Counted from the stretch's first letter, positions 53,041-61,816 are shown. The stretch is DNA of 64,000 nt from Aphodovivens avicola (GCA_018712515.1 DVGW01000030.1:1-64000), one strand, 5' to 3'. The notes: a model not told the origin generated them from the letters alone. Translations and numbers: made by a program.

Positions 53041-53277
53041 AGCGGTGCCTTTGTCTTGATCAGATCGGGAGGGCTCGTCGGCTCGTCGGTGCGGCGTCGG
53101 AGTGCTCAGACGGCAGCGATCGTCAATTGTAAAGCCGCCGCCGCGTCCGGCGGGCCACGCTGGATGACCGTCAAACTATCGTTGATTTGGCGCTGCGGCG
53201 CCCGGCTCTCGTTCCCGCCGCCGACACGAATGGGCGCGTATACTGGTCGGCAAGGCAATCCCGACCAAGGAGCCATC

Positions 53278-54114
53278 ATGAAGATCACCGTGCTTATGGA
53301 GAACACCACCCCGTCCGATCGATTCGCCGCGCGGCACGGATTGAGCCTGTTTTTGGAAACCGAGGGCGGCGTGCGCATCCTGTTCGACTTCGGGCCTGAC
53401 GAGAGCTTCCTCGAAAACGCGCTGGCGGCTGGCGTCGATGTCCGCACGGCGCACGCGGCGGTTCTCTCGCATGGGCACTTCGATCACGGCGGCGGCTTGC
53501 GCGCCTATCTGGACGCGACCGCGGAGCTGCCCTCGCCCGTGCCGATCTACTATGCCGAGCGTGCGTTCGACCGGCATGTCGCCGGGACGCCCGAGCATCA
53601 TCATGACATCGGGCTCGATCCGGCATTGAAGGACGATCCCCGTTTCATCAAGGCTGCGGACGGGCAGAGGCTCGGCGACAACCTGCTGCTGTTCTCCGAC
53701 GTCCCCATCATCCATCCCATTGTCAAATCCAACGGCGTCCTTCTCGAGGAGACGGGGGAGGGGTTCACTCCCGACGCGTTCCGCCATGAGCAGAGCCTGC
53801 TCGTCACCGAGGGCGGCCGCCGCATCCTCGTGTCGGGGTGCTCCCATTGCGGCATCCTCAACATCATGGACAAGGCGGAGCGGATCGCCGGCGGGCCGCT
53901 CGACGTGGTCATCGGCGGGTTCCACCTGATGGACCCCGGTTCGGGCAAGGTCGAGTCCCCCGAGTTCACACGGGAGCTGGCGCATGAGCTCTCTAAGCGG
54001 GGCGCGCGGTACTTCACGTTCCACTGCACCGGGCTCGACGCGTACGGGATCCTGCGCGATGAGCTGGGCGAGCGCATCGGCTATCTGTATGCGGGCGTGC
54101 GGGTCACGGTGTAG
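53278..54114 (+). CDS. MBL-fold metallohydrolase (7,8-dihydropterin-6-methyl-phosphate synthase-like)
   Basis: The 278-residue protein has the metallo-beta-lactamase motif SHGHFDH at 64-70, an N-terminal ILFDFGPDESFLENA block, VSGCSHCGILNI near 185 and VIGGFHLM near 210. These are marks of the MJ0936/MTH-type subfamily named after a methanopterin-pathway enzyme, but its true bacterial substrate is unknown. The ATG at 53278 has AAGGAG 6 nt upstream. The frame that runs back to 52426 is an artefact over the alarmone synthetase gene. The next gene, purE, is 77 bp downstream. Confidence 0.86.
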   Translation: MKITVLMENTTPSDRFAARHGLSLFLETEGGVRILFDFGPDESFLENALAAGVDVRTAHAAVLSHGHFDHGGGLRAYLDATAELPSPVPIYYAERAFDRHVAGTPEHHHDIGLDPALKDDPRFIKAADGQRLGDNLLLFSDVPIIHPIVKSNGVLLEETGEGFTPDAFRHEQSLLVTEGGRRILVSGCSHCGILNIMDKAERIAGGPLDVVIGGFHLMDPGSGKVESPEFTRELAHELSKRGARYFTFHCTGLDAYGILRDELGERIGYLYAGVRVTV

Positions 54115-54191
54115 ATTGAGCGGCGGAGCGCCGCGGGGAGCGCGTACAATACGGATTGGTTTTGGAAACATCGCGCGAAAGGGGCGAGACA

Positions 54192-54659
54192 ATGGCAGAG
54201 GAGAGCAAGCCGGTCATCGGCATCATCATGGGCAGCGAGTCCGACATGCCGGCGATGGAGCCGTGCATGAAGCAGCTCGAGGAGTTCGGCATGGCCTACG
54301 AGGTGAAGGTGGCTTCCGCCCATCGCAAGCCCGCAGTCGTGCATGAGTGGGCGTCGACTGCGCACGAGCGCGGCATCAAGGTGATCATCGCCGCTGCCGG
54401 CAAGGCAGCGCATCTCGGCGGCGTCGTCGCGGCGTTCACGCCCTGCCCGGTTATCACCGTCCCCATGAAGACGAGCGATCTGGGCGGCCTTGATTCTTTG
54501 CTGTCGATGGTCCAGATGCCCTCCGGCGTGCCGGTCGCCTGCGTCGCCATCAACGGCGCCAAGAACGCCGCCATCCTGGCGGTGCAGATGCTCGGCACCG
54601 GCTGCGAAGGAGCCCGCCAGAAGATCATCGACTTCAAAAAAGGCATGGCCGAAGCGTAA
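54192..54659 (+). CDS. purE: N5-carboxyaminoimidazole ribonucleotide mutase
   Basis: The 155-residue class I PurE converts N5-CAIR to CAIR. It has IGIIMGSESDMPAMEPC, the conserved SAHRKPA motif, AAAGKAAHLGGVVAAFT and the C-terminal GTGCEGARQKI block. The ATG at 54192 has an AAAGGGGCGAG Shine-Dalgarno. It is the third purine gene in this window, but they are scattered rather than in one operon. purK is not in the window. Confidence 0.95.
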   Translation: MAEESKPVIGIIMGSESDMPAMEPCMKQLEEFGMAYEVKVASAHRKPAVVHEWASTAHERGIKVIIAAAGKAAHLGGVVAAFTPCPVITVPMKTSDLGGLDSLLSMVQMPSGVPVACVAINGAKNAAILAVQMLGTGCEGARQKIIDFKKGMAEA

Positions 54660-54664
54660 GGGGT

Positions 54665-54722
54665 TCCGTCGGCCTGACGGCCGACGGAAATGAGAAAAAG
54701 GGACAGTCACTTTTTCTCATTC
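54665..54722. repeat. GTTCCGTCGGCC hairpin plus family A element, copy 2
   Basis: 54665-54690 is the perfect hairpin TTCCGTCGGCC / GGCCGACGGAA after the purE stop. It runs directly into the 33-nt family A element (54690-54722), identical to the copies at 29044 and 60846. Confidence 0.9.
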
Positions 54723-54834
54723 TGATCGCGTTGTCCGATGAATATGTTCGACGAGGAGGGTCGGTCCGGATAGCCGGCCCTTCTTGCTATATGATGCCGA
54801 TAACGAGAAAGGCGAGAGGGGAAGCGGGCGAGCG

Positions 54835-56895
54835 ATGACCAAGAAACTCCTGATGGCGAACGAGGCGTTCGCGCATGCGGCGCTCGAGGCGGGCGTGCGC
54901 GTCGTGGCGGGATACCCCGGCACGCCGTCGTCCGAGCTCATCGAGACGGTCGCCAAGCTCCATGCGGAGGGCCGTGCGCACGGTGTGCATGTGGAGTGGT
55001 CGACCAACGAGAAGGCGGCGCTCGAGCTGCTCGCCGGCGCTTCGTATGCCGGCGCGCGCTGCCTGTTCACCTGCAAGCAGGTGGGCCTCAACGTGGCGAG
55101 CGACGCGCTCATGAGCCTCAATTACGTGGGCGTCAAGGGCGGCCTTGTGCTCTACGTCGCCGACGATCCCGGCCCCATCTCCTCCCAAACCGAGCAGGAC
55201 ACGCGCCGTTTCGGCGATTTCGCCAAGGTGCCGGTGCTCGACCCCTCCACGCCCGAAGAGGGGTTCGCCATGATCAAGGAGGCGTTCGACCTGTCCGAGC
55301 GCCACGGCACGCCGGTCATCGTGCGCCCCACCACGCGCATCTGCCACGCGTCGACGTTCTTCGACGTTGAGGACGAGACATTCGCGCGTCCGCTGCCCGA
55401 GGAGGGCTTCCAAAAGAATCCGAAATGGATCATCTTCCCGCGGCGCGCCTACGAAGCGCATGGCGAGATCTTCAACCGCCTGCGCCGCATCCAGGACGAG
55501 GCGTGCGAGGACGGCCTCTCGCGGTTCAACACGGTGGTCGAAGTCGCGCCGGGCATGCGTTTCGACGAGGCGGCACGCCTGACCGGGGCTCAGTTCATCG
55601 CGCGCGCAGAGGCCGAGGAGTCGTACGCCGACGTGCTCGACTGGGAGGACGTGCCGCAGCCCGACCTCGACGACGCGCAAACCCCGCGCATCGGCATCGT
55701 CGCCGGAGGCGTGTCCGCGGCGTACGCGCGCGAGGCGCTGCGCCATCTCGAACGCAACCAGGCGGAGGAGGGCCTGCAGCTGCCCGCGTACCGGTTCCTG
55801 CAGATCGGGACGCCGTTCCCCTTCCCCGACCGGCTTGCGCGCGCCTTCCTCGACGGTCTTGACTGCGTGGTCGTCTACGAGGAGCTCGATAACGTGCTGG
55901 AGGATGGGCTTCTGCGCACGATGGGCGAGCACGGGATCCGCTGTCAGACGATGGGGTCGTCGTGCGGCCTGCGCTATCGCGGCGAGAACTCGACCAAGGA
56001 GATCCTCGGCAGCTTGAAAAGCTTCATGGCGGCGTTCGCGGATGCCGATATGGCGCATTACGCGCATTGCCTGGGCGAGGGCAGCCCGCTCGTCGAGAAC
56101 GTCGACGCGCTGCTTCCCGCCCGCCCTCCCGTGCTGTGCGCGGGATGCCCGCATCGCGGCAGCTTCTACGCGGTCAAGCGCGCGCTCGGCAAGCGCGAGG
56201 CGGTGCTCTGCGGAGACATCGGCTGCTACACGCTGGGCAACGCCGCGCCGCTCGACGCGGTGGACACGTGCCTGTGCATGGGCGCGGGCATCACGATGGC
56301 GCAGGGGTTCAGCGTGGTGGAGCCCGACAAGAAGCAAGTTGCGTTCGTGGGCGACTCGACGTTCTTCGCCAGCGGCCTCACCGGCATCGCCAACGCCGTA
56401 TACAACGGGCACGACATCACCGTGTGCGTGCTGGACAACGCCACCACCGCGATGACGGGAGCTCAGCCGCATCCGGGCACGGGCGTCACGCTGATGGGGG
56501 AGCGGCGCAAGCCCATCGACATCGAAGGGGTCTTGCGCGCGTTGGGCGTGGAGTGCATCGTCGACGCCGACCCGCTCGATCTGCAAGGGTCGCTCGACGC
56601 GGCGACGGAGGCGATCGATTTCGAAGGGCCGTCGGCGATCATCTTCCGCAGTCCGTGCGTGCAGCTGAAAAAGCCCGATCCGGTGCTTCACGTGAAACAG
56701 GAGCTGTGCACCGGCTGCAAGAAGTGCATCACCGAGATCGGCTGCCCCGCCATCGGGTTCTCCGCCGAGACGCGGGGGCCGCGTTCCAAGGATCGCGGCC
56801 AGGCGTTCATCGATCCCGGCCAGTGCAACGGCTGCGGGCTGTGCGTCCAGGTGTGCCCCTTCGCCGCTATCCAAAAGGAGGCCGACCATGATTAA
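54835..56895 (+). CDS. iorA: Indolepyruvate:ferredoxin oxidoreductase, alpha subunit
   Basis: The 686-residue protein carries both pyrimidine- and pyrophosphate-binding thiamine-diphosphate domains. The N-terminal half has AGYPGTPSSELIE and VHVEWSTNEKAALELLAGASYAGAR. The C-terminal TPP domain has CAGCPHRGSF and GDIGCYTLG with the downstream DNATTAMTG metal site. Two ferredoxin-like [4Fe-4S] motifs close the protein (CTGCKKCITEIGCP and CNGCGLCVQVCP). IOR oxidatively decarboxylates arylpyruvates from Trp, Phe and Tyr to arylacetyl-CoA and reduces ferredoxin; it is oxygen-sensitive. The ATG at 54835 has AGGGGAAG. It overlaps iorB by 8 bp and contains a parS-like sequence near its 3' end. Confidence 0.95.
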   Translation: MTKKLLMANEAFAHAALEAGVRVVAGYPGTPSSELIETVAKLHAEGRAHGVHVEWSTNEKAALELLAGASYAGARCLFTCKQVGLNVASDALMSLNYVGVKGGLVLYVADDPGPISSQTEQDTRRFGDFAKVPVLDPSTPEEGFAMIKEAFDLSERHGTPVIVRPTTRICHASTFFDVEDETFARPLPEEGFQKNPKWIIFPRRAYEAHGEIFNRLRRIQDEACEDGLSRFNTVVEVAPGMRFDEAARLTGAQFIARAEAEESYADVLDWEDVPQPDLDDAQTPRIGIVAGGVSAAYAREALRHLERNQAEEGLQLPAYRFLQIGTPFPFPDRLARAFLDGLDCVVVYEELDNVLEDGLLRTMGEHGIRCQTMGSSCGLRYRGENSTKEILGSLKSFMAAFADADMAHYAHCLGEGSPLVENVDALLPARPPVLCAGCPHRGSFYAVKRALGKREAVLCGDIGCYTLGNAAPLDAVDTCLCMGAGITMAQGFSVVEPDKKQVAFVGDSTFFASGLTGIANAVYNGHDITVCVLDNATTAMTGAQPHPGTGVTLMGERRKPIDIEGVLRALGVECIVDADPLDLQGSLDAATEAIDFEGPSAIIFRSPCVQLKKPDPVLHVKQELCTGCKKCITEIGCPAIGFSAETRGPRSKDRGQAFIDPGQCNGCGLCVQVCPFAAIQKEADHD
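56694..56709. promoter_or_regulatory. parS: parS-like site inside iorA (15 of 16)
   Basis: TGCTTCACGTGAAACA differs from the perfect parS by one base (C for T at position 3). It encodes part of VLHVKQEL, so coding constraint could explain part of the match. Intragenic parS sites are common near bacterial origins. Confidence 0.6.
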
Positions 56896-57484
56896 CATCC
56901 TGCTGGTGGGCGTGGGCGGCCAGGGCACGGTGCTCGCCGCGAAGGTGCTGGCCCAGGCAGCGCAGAGCAAGGGCTGGCAGGTGCGCACCGCCGAGACGAT
57001 CGGCATGGCGCAGCGCGGCGGCAGCGTGGTGTCGCATGTGCGCATGGGATCGGAAGGCGAGCCGGTGCACGCGCCGCTCGTCGCGCCGGAGACCGCCGAC
57101 GCGATCATCGCGTTCGAGCCCGGCGAGGCCGTGCGCGCGCTGCGCTACCTGAAGAAGGACGGCACGGTCGTCGCCGCGACGGCGGTGGTGCAGCCCGTGA
57201 CGGCAGCGCTGTCGACAAAACCGTACCGCTCCGACGAGGTGATCGCGGCCCTGCGCGCCGCGCTCGCCGAAAGCGGGGGCCGGCTGGAGCTGGTGGACGC
57301 CGCGCCCATCCTCGACGCGCTGGGCAACCGCCGCGCCCTCAACACGGTGCTGCTGGCAAGCGCCGTGGCGTGCGGCGCCGTGCCCCTGTCCATCGACGAG
57401 CTCAAAGAGGCCCTCGCCGCCTGCGTCAAGCCGCGCTTCGTCGAAATGAACCTGGCCGCGGTCGACGCCGTCGCCGGCCGCTAG
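56888..57484 (+). CDS. iorB: Indolepyruvate:ferredoxin oxidoreductase, beta subunit
   Basis: The 198-residue gamma-type domain protein begins MINILLVGVGGQGTVLAAKVLAQAAQSKG and has ETIGMAQRGGSVVSHVRMG, the POR/IOR CoA-binding gamma-subunit pattern. It completes the IorAB enzyme. Translation is coupled to iorA by the 8-bp overlap. The 26-bp-arm palindrome at 57546 follows 61 bp after the stop. Confidence 0.95.
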   Translation: MINILLVGVGGQGTVLAAKVLAQAAQSKGWQVRTAETIGMAQRGGSVVSHVRMGSEGEPVHAPLVAPETADAIIAFEPGEAVRALRYLKKDGTVVAATAVVQPVTAALSTKPYRSDEVIAALRAALAESGGRLELVDAAPILDALGNRRALNTVLLASAVACGAVPLSIDELKEALAACVKPRFVEMNLAAVDAVAGR

Positions 57485-57545
57485 CGGGGGGCTGCCCCTT
57501 TCTCATGCCACGCGTTGCCGGAGATAAAGGGGCGGGTGCCTGTTC

Positions 57546-57607
57546 CGTGTCAAAGGGACACATCTAATGGCGCGTTCGCGTGCCATTAGATGTGTCCCTT
57601 TGACACG
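57546..57607. repeat. Family C palindrome: 26-bp perfect arms
   Basis: The left arm 57546-57571 begins CGTGTCAAAGGGACAC and ends TAATGGC. The right arm 57582-57607 is its exact complement. The 10-nt loop contains GCG-TTC-GCG. It shares the GGGACA/TGTCCC motif with families A and B but is otherwise unrelated. Confidence 0.92.
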
Positions 57608-57732
57608 CGAAAACGAGAAGAACCGCCCGCCCCTCCCCGCGCCCTTTCTCATCGCGGCGCTTCAGCGGAGTGAAGCGGTCTCTTAACAAACTTTTACTTG
57701 CGCGCCCCGCTGCTTCTGGTACCATGCATCGC

Positions 57733-58031
57733 ATAAACCGTTGACGAGGAAGTAACGGTGGAAGCGCGCTCCCAGAGAGCCGGGGATGCTGGGATCCCGG
57801 CAGAAAGCGGTCCATCAAATGGCCCTCCGAGGGCTCGCGCGAATCGTCCGCAGCAGCGGCTCGGCGTAGTAGCACGGGACGGGTGCTCCCGTTACAGGGC
57901 AGAGGCATGACCGGCAAAAGGGCCGGCGCGTCTCGTGAGTGGGTACCATGGGGGTACCAAGCAGTGGTGGCACCGCAGGAGTTTTCGCTCTTGTCCCTGC
58001 AAGGATTTGTAGGAGACAAGGGCTTTTTTGT
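57733..58031 (+). promoter_or_regulatory. T-box leader controlling trpB2
   Basis: The leader has the T-box order. Stem I has the AGAGAG bulge (57774-57779) followed by the distal hairpin GCCGGGGATGCTGGGATCC. The T-box sequence GGTGGCACCGC (57967-57977) comes next, and then a terminator stem (CTTGTC ... GACAAG, about 57990-58020) with TTTTTT at 58025-58030. The antiterminator bulge reads UGGC, which pairs with a GCCA 3' end, meaning a tRNA with discriminator G such as tRNA-Trp or tRNA-Ser. The specifier codon could not be fixed by eye: GACGA (57743-57747) pairs with TCGTC (57844-57848) at the stem base. By family knowledge, uncharged tRNA binding should allow read-through. Confidence 0.85.
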
Positions 58032-58063
58032 TGCCTTCGTCTCCAAAGCGAAAGGAGATGAAG

Positions 58064-59452
58064 ATGACCAAGCGACCGAGCACCGAGTACAAGACCTATT
58101 TGTCCGAGGAAGAGCTGCCGACGCACTACTACAACGTGCGCGCCGACATGCCGACCGATCACGCCCCGATGCTCAACCCCGCGACGTTCGAGCCGGTGAC
58201 CGTCGACGATCTGTCGCCCGTGTTCGCCACCGAACTTGCCCGCCAAGAGCTCAACGCCACCGATCGGTTCATCCCGATTCCCGATCCGGTGCGCGACTTC
58301 TACCGCATGTACCGCCCCTCGCCGCTGGTGCATGCCAAGTTCTTCGAGGAGGCGCTGGGCACGCCCGCCAAGATCTACTACAAATTCGAGGGCAACAACA
58401 CGTCCGGCTCCCACAAGCTCAACTCCGCCATCGCGCAGGCCTACTACGCCAAGGAGCAGGGCCTGACCAGCCTCACCACCGAGACGGGCGCCGGTCAGTG
58501 GGGCACCGCGCTGGCGATGGCATGCGGTTTTTTCGGGCTCGACCTGCATGTGTTCATGGTGAAGTGCTCGGCGCAGCAGAAGCCCTACCGCAAAGCGGTC
58601 ATGGAGACGTACAACGCGCGCGTCACCGAATCGCCCTCCAGCGAAACGGCGGTCGGCCGCACCATCCTGGCAAAGGATCCCGACAACACCGGATCCTTGG
58701 GCACCGCCATCTCCGAAGCCGTCGAGGAGGCGACCTCGACCGAGGGCTGCCGCTATGCGCTCGGCAGCGTGCTCAACCAGGTGCTGCTGCACCAGTCCAT
58801 CATCGGGTTGGAGACCAAGGCGGCGCTCGACAAGATCGGCGTGGAGCCCGATATCATGATCGGCTGCGCGGGCGGCGGATCGAACCTGGGCGGGCTCATC
58901 GCCCCGTTTGCAGGAGACAAGCTGCAGGGACGCCGCGCTCCACATTTCATCGCCGTCGAGCCGGCGAGCTGCCCCACGCTCACGCGCGGCACGTTCGCCT
59001 ACGACTACTGCGATGTGGGCAAGGTCACGCCGCTTGCGAAGATGTACACGCTGGGTTCGGGATTCATCCCCTCGCCCAACCATTCGGGCGGCCTGCGCTA
59101 CCACGGCATGAGCCCGATTCTGTCGCAGCTCTACCATGACGGCATCCTGGATGAGGCGCGTTCCGTCGAGCAGACGCGCGTGTTCGAGGCGGCAACGCTG
59201 TTCGCATGCGTTGAGGGCACGTTGCCGGCGCCCGAGTCGGCACACGCCATCCGCGTCGCGATGGATGAGGCGCTCAAATGCAAGGAGACCGGCGAGGAGA
59301 AAGTCATCGTGTTCGGTCTCACCGGCACGGGATATTTCGACCTGGCGGCTTACTCCGCTTTCCGTAACGGAAGCATGGTCGACTACATCCCCACCGACGA
59401 GGACCTCGCGGTGGGCTTCGCCAACATCCCGCATCTGGAGGGTATCCAGTAA
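58064..59452 (+). CDS. trpB2: Tryptophan synthase beta-like protein TrpB2
   Basis: The 462-residue PLP enzyme is of the TrpB2 subgroup, longer than TrpB1 (~400) and with the N-terminal extension TEYKTYLSEEELPTHYYNVRADMP. The PLP lysine is in NNTSGSHKLNSAIAQAYYAK. It also has TETGAGQWGTALA, the phosphate-binding GCAGGGSNLGG and the C-terminal VFGLTGTGYFDLAAY. TrpB2 joins indole and serine and can act without TrpA. The ATG at 58064 follows AAAGGAG. No trpA or other trp gene is nearby. Control is by the T-box leader. It lies between iorAB and the aryl-CoA ligase. Confidence 0.93.
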   Translation: MTKRPSTEYKTYLSEEELPTHYYNVRADMPTDHAPMLNPATFEPVTVDDLSPVFATELARQELNATDRFIPIPDPVRDFYRMYRPSPLVHAKFFEEALGTPAKIYYKFEGNNTSGSHKLNSAIAQAYYAKEQGLTSLTTETGAGQWGTALAMACGFFGLDLHVFMVKCSAQQKPYRKAVMETYNARVTESPSSETAVGRTILAKDPDNTGSLGTAISEAVEEATSTEGCRYALGSVLNQVLLHQSIIGLETKAALDKIGVEPDIMIGCAGGGSNLGGLIAPFAGDKLQGRRAPHFIAVEPASCPTLTRGTFAYDYCDVGKVTPLAKMYTLGSGFIPSPNHSGGLRYHGMSPILSQLYHDGILDEARSVEQTRVFEAATLFACVEGTLPAPESAHAIRVAMDEALKCKETGEEKVIVFGLTGTGYFDLAAYSAFRNGSMVDYIPTDEDLAVGFANIPHLEGIQ

Positions 59453-59575
59453 GATTGAAGGCAAAGCGCGCGGCGGTCGACGAACCGTCGGGCGGGCGGG
59501 TCGGCCGTTCTGCCGCCTCGGTGGCAAGACGGCCGCTTGTCCGGCCTCCGCGCACAACGAGAGGAAAGAGACGCC

Positions 59576-60817
59576 ATGCAGCTCACCGACGAACAGTTCT
59601 CCCTGCTGAAAGACCAGTTCCGCACGCTCAAGGACCGCTCCCCGTTCTATGCCAAGAAGTTCGAGGGCATTGACCTGGCCGACGTGCAGACCCAGGCCGA
59701 TTTCGAGAAGCTGCCCTTCTCGGAAAAGGCCGACCTGCGCGCCGCCTATCCGCTGGGGTTGCAGGCGGTCCCCGACGAGGAGGTCGTGCGCATCCACAGC
59801 TCCTCGGGCACCACGGGCACGCCGGTCATCATCCCCTACACCCAGCAGGACGTCACCGACTGGGCCATCCAGTTCGCGCGCTGCTACGAGACGGCGGGCA
59901 TCACCAACACCGACCGCATCCAGATCACGCCGGGCTACGGCCTGTGGACGGCGGGCATCGGCTTCCAGCTGGGCGCCGAGCGCCTGGGCGCGATGGCCAT
60001 CCCGATGGGTCCGGGCAACACCGAGAAGCAGCTGCAGATGATGCAGGACCTCAAATCCACCGTGCTCGGCGCCACGAGCTCGTATGCGCTGCTGCTCGCC
60101 GAGGAGATCAACGAGCGCGGCCTGCGCGACAAGATCCACCTGCGCAAGGGCGTCATCGGCTCGGAGCGATGGGGCGAGAAGATGCGCCGCCGCATCGAGA
60201 ACGAGCTGGGCGTGGAGATCTTCGACATCTACGGCCTCACCGAGGTCTACGGCCCCGGCATCGGCATCTCGTGCCACGAGCACGCGGGCATGCACGTGTG
60301 GAGCGACTACGTCTACATCGAGATCGTCAACCCCGACACGGGCGAGGTGCTACCCGACGGCGAGACGGGCGAGCTGGTGCTCACGACGCTGCGTAAGCAG
60401 GGCGCGCCGCTCATCCGCTACCGTACGCACGACCTCACGCGCATCATTCCCGGCGCCTGCAAGTGCGCGCACGGCGACAAACATCCGCGCATCGACACGC
60501 TGGTCGGCCGCACCGACGACATGTTCAAGGTCAAGGGCTGCAACATGTTCCCGGCGCAGGTGGAGGACGTCATCGCCATCACCAGCGGCGCCAGCTCCGA
60601 GTATCAGGTGATGATCGAGAACATCTCGGGCCGCGACGTGCTGACCGTGCTGTTCGAGACGCCGCTCGAAGGCGACGAGAAGAAGCGCTGCGAGGAGGAG
60701 CTCGCCGGCATCTTCAAGGCGAAGATCGGCTGCACCCCCGACGCCGTCGGCGTGCCGATGGGCGAGCTGCCGCGCAGCGAGAAGAAGACCAAGCGCATCT
60801 TCGACAGCCGCTACTAG
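59576..60817 (+). CDS. Phenylacetate/aryl-CoA ligase (AMP-forming, PaaK-like)
   Basis: The 413-residue adenylate-forming enzyme has the core SSSGTTGTPVIIPYTQ, then YGLTEVYGPGIGISC and the C-terminal RTDDMFKVKGCNMFP and PRSEKKTKR blocks of the PaaK family, which activates phenylacetate or indoleacetate to CoA thioesters. Archaeal and bacterial IOR systems often sit beside such ligases, so here it may interconvert arylacetates and the arylacetyl-CoA made by IorAB. The ATG at 59576 has GAGGAAAGAG upstream. A 123-bp gap separates it from trpB2. Confidence 0.9.
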   Translation: MQLTDEQFSLLKDQFRTLKDRSPFYAKKFEGIDLADVQTQADFEKLPFSEKADLRAAYPLGLQAVPDEEVVRIHSSSGTTGTPVIIPYTQQDVTDWAIQFARCYETAGITNTDRIQITPGYGLWTAGIGFQLGAERLGAMAIPMGPGNTEKQLQMMQDLKSTVLGATSSYALLLAEEINERGLRDKIHLRKGVIGSERWGEKMRRRIENELGVEIFDIYGLTEVYGPGIGISCHEHAGMHVWSDYVYIEIVNPDTGEVLPDGETGELVLTTLRKQGAPLIRYRTHDLTRIIPGACKCAHGDKHPRIDTLVGRTDDMFKVKGCNMFPAQVEDVIAITSGASSEYQVMIENISGRDVLTVLFETPLEGDEKKRCEEELAGIFKAKIGCTPDAVGVPMGELPRSEKKTKRIFDSRY

Positions 60818-60845
60818 GTTCCCGCACAGCGCCCGGCACCACGTA

Positions 60846-60878
60846 AATGAGAAAAAGGGACAGTCACTTTTTCTCATT
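60846..60878. repeat. Family A element, copy 3
   Basis: 33 nt identical to the copies at 29044 and 54690. It lies 28 bp after the CoA-ligase stop. A GC-rich hairpin (CGGCTCGCCGC / GCGGCGAGCCG, about 60881-60912) follows it. Confidence 0.92.
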
Positions 60879-60974
60879 CGGCGGCTCGCCGCCGCGGGGT
60901 GCGGCGAGCCGTTCCGCCTCTTGTGATAGTATGGAGCGCTGTTCGGTTACGTCGTCGTTTGGAAAAGACCTGCT

Positions 60975-61772
60975 TTGAGATCCATTGCGCTTCAGAAGGT
61001 TCGCAACGTGCGCGATTTGGGCGGCATCCCCGTCGGGGATGGTCGCGCCGTCGCGCCGGGACTCTTCTTCCGCGGCGCAGCGCTCAACGAGGCGACGCCG
61101 GATGACCAGGCGGTCCTCTTCGACGATCTGGGCATATCCTGCGTCATCGACGTGCGTTGCGGCTGGGAGCGCGAGGCCAAGCCCGATGTGGCGGTGCCCG
61201 GCGTCGAGAACCTCCACATCCCTTTCTTCGACCTCGAGAAGGTTGGCGTCGAATACACCGAGCCGGCGGCAGGCACCAAGGTGGTCGGTCGCGACGTGGC
61301 GTGCGATCCGCCGCGCTTCTACGGTGCGCTTTCCAACGTGCTGACGGCGGGTCAGATGCGCGAAGCCGTCCATTGCGCGTTTTCCCACGCACTTGAGGGG
61401 AAGCCCGTCTATCTCCATTGCAGCGGTGGCAAGGACCGAGCGGGCATCCTCGCGATGCTCATCCTCACCATCCTGGGCGCGGAGCGGGAGGCGGTGCTCG
61501 AGGATTATCTGCTGACCAACGAGTCGCGCGACCGCCATTACGACAAGGAGTTCCAGCGCTTTCTGCGTTTCGCCGACGGCAACGAGGAGCTGGCGCGCAA
61601 GCTCACGCTCGCCCACCGCGCCAATCCCGAGAACCTGCAGGCGTTCTACGATTCGCTCGAGGCGCGCTACGGCGGCATGGAGGCGTTCATCGTCGAGGTG
61701 CTGCAGATCGACCGTCACTACCGCGCCCGCCTGAAGGAGCGTCTGACGCTTCCTGCATCGCAGCGCCGGTGA
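60975..61772 (+). CDS. Tyrosine-protein phosphatase (Y_phosphatase3 / IphP-like)
   Basis: The 265-residue protein has the active-site loop HCSGGKDRAG with Cys149 and Arg155, inside the PTP-fold block KPVYLHCSGGKDRAGILAMLILTILG. The N-terminal RNVRDLGGIPVGDGRAV is typical of the actinobacterial/IphP phosphatases that act on phosphotyrosine, phosphoserine or phosphoinositides. The TTG start has a modest GGAAAAG RBS. No kinase partner is adjacent. The target is unknown. Confidence 0.88.
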   Translation: MRSIALQKVRNVRDLGGIPVGDGRAVAPGLFFRGAALNEATPDDQAVLFDDLGISCVIDVRCGWEREAKPDVAVPGVENLHIPFFDLEKVGVEYTEPAAGTKVVGRDVACDPPRFYGALSNVLTAGQMREAVHCAFSHALEGKPVYLHCSGGKDRAGILAMLILTILGAEREAVLEDYLLTNESRDRHYDKEFQRFLRFADGNEELARKLTLAHRANPENLQAFYDSLEARYGGMEAFIVEVLQIDRHYRARLKERLTLPASQRR

Positions 61773-61816
61773 CTTCCGTATAGCGTCGCCGACGGTCGGA
61801 TTGTGAGACAGCCTTC

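Noticed and set aside
54787..57108. A minus-strand frame of 773 codons opposite iorAB
   Set aside because: Antisense shadow of two well-recognised genes.
57815..60295. A minus-strand frame of 826 codons opposite trpB2 and the CoA ligase
   Set aside because: Antisense shadow; it also runs across the T-box leader.
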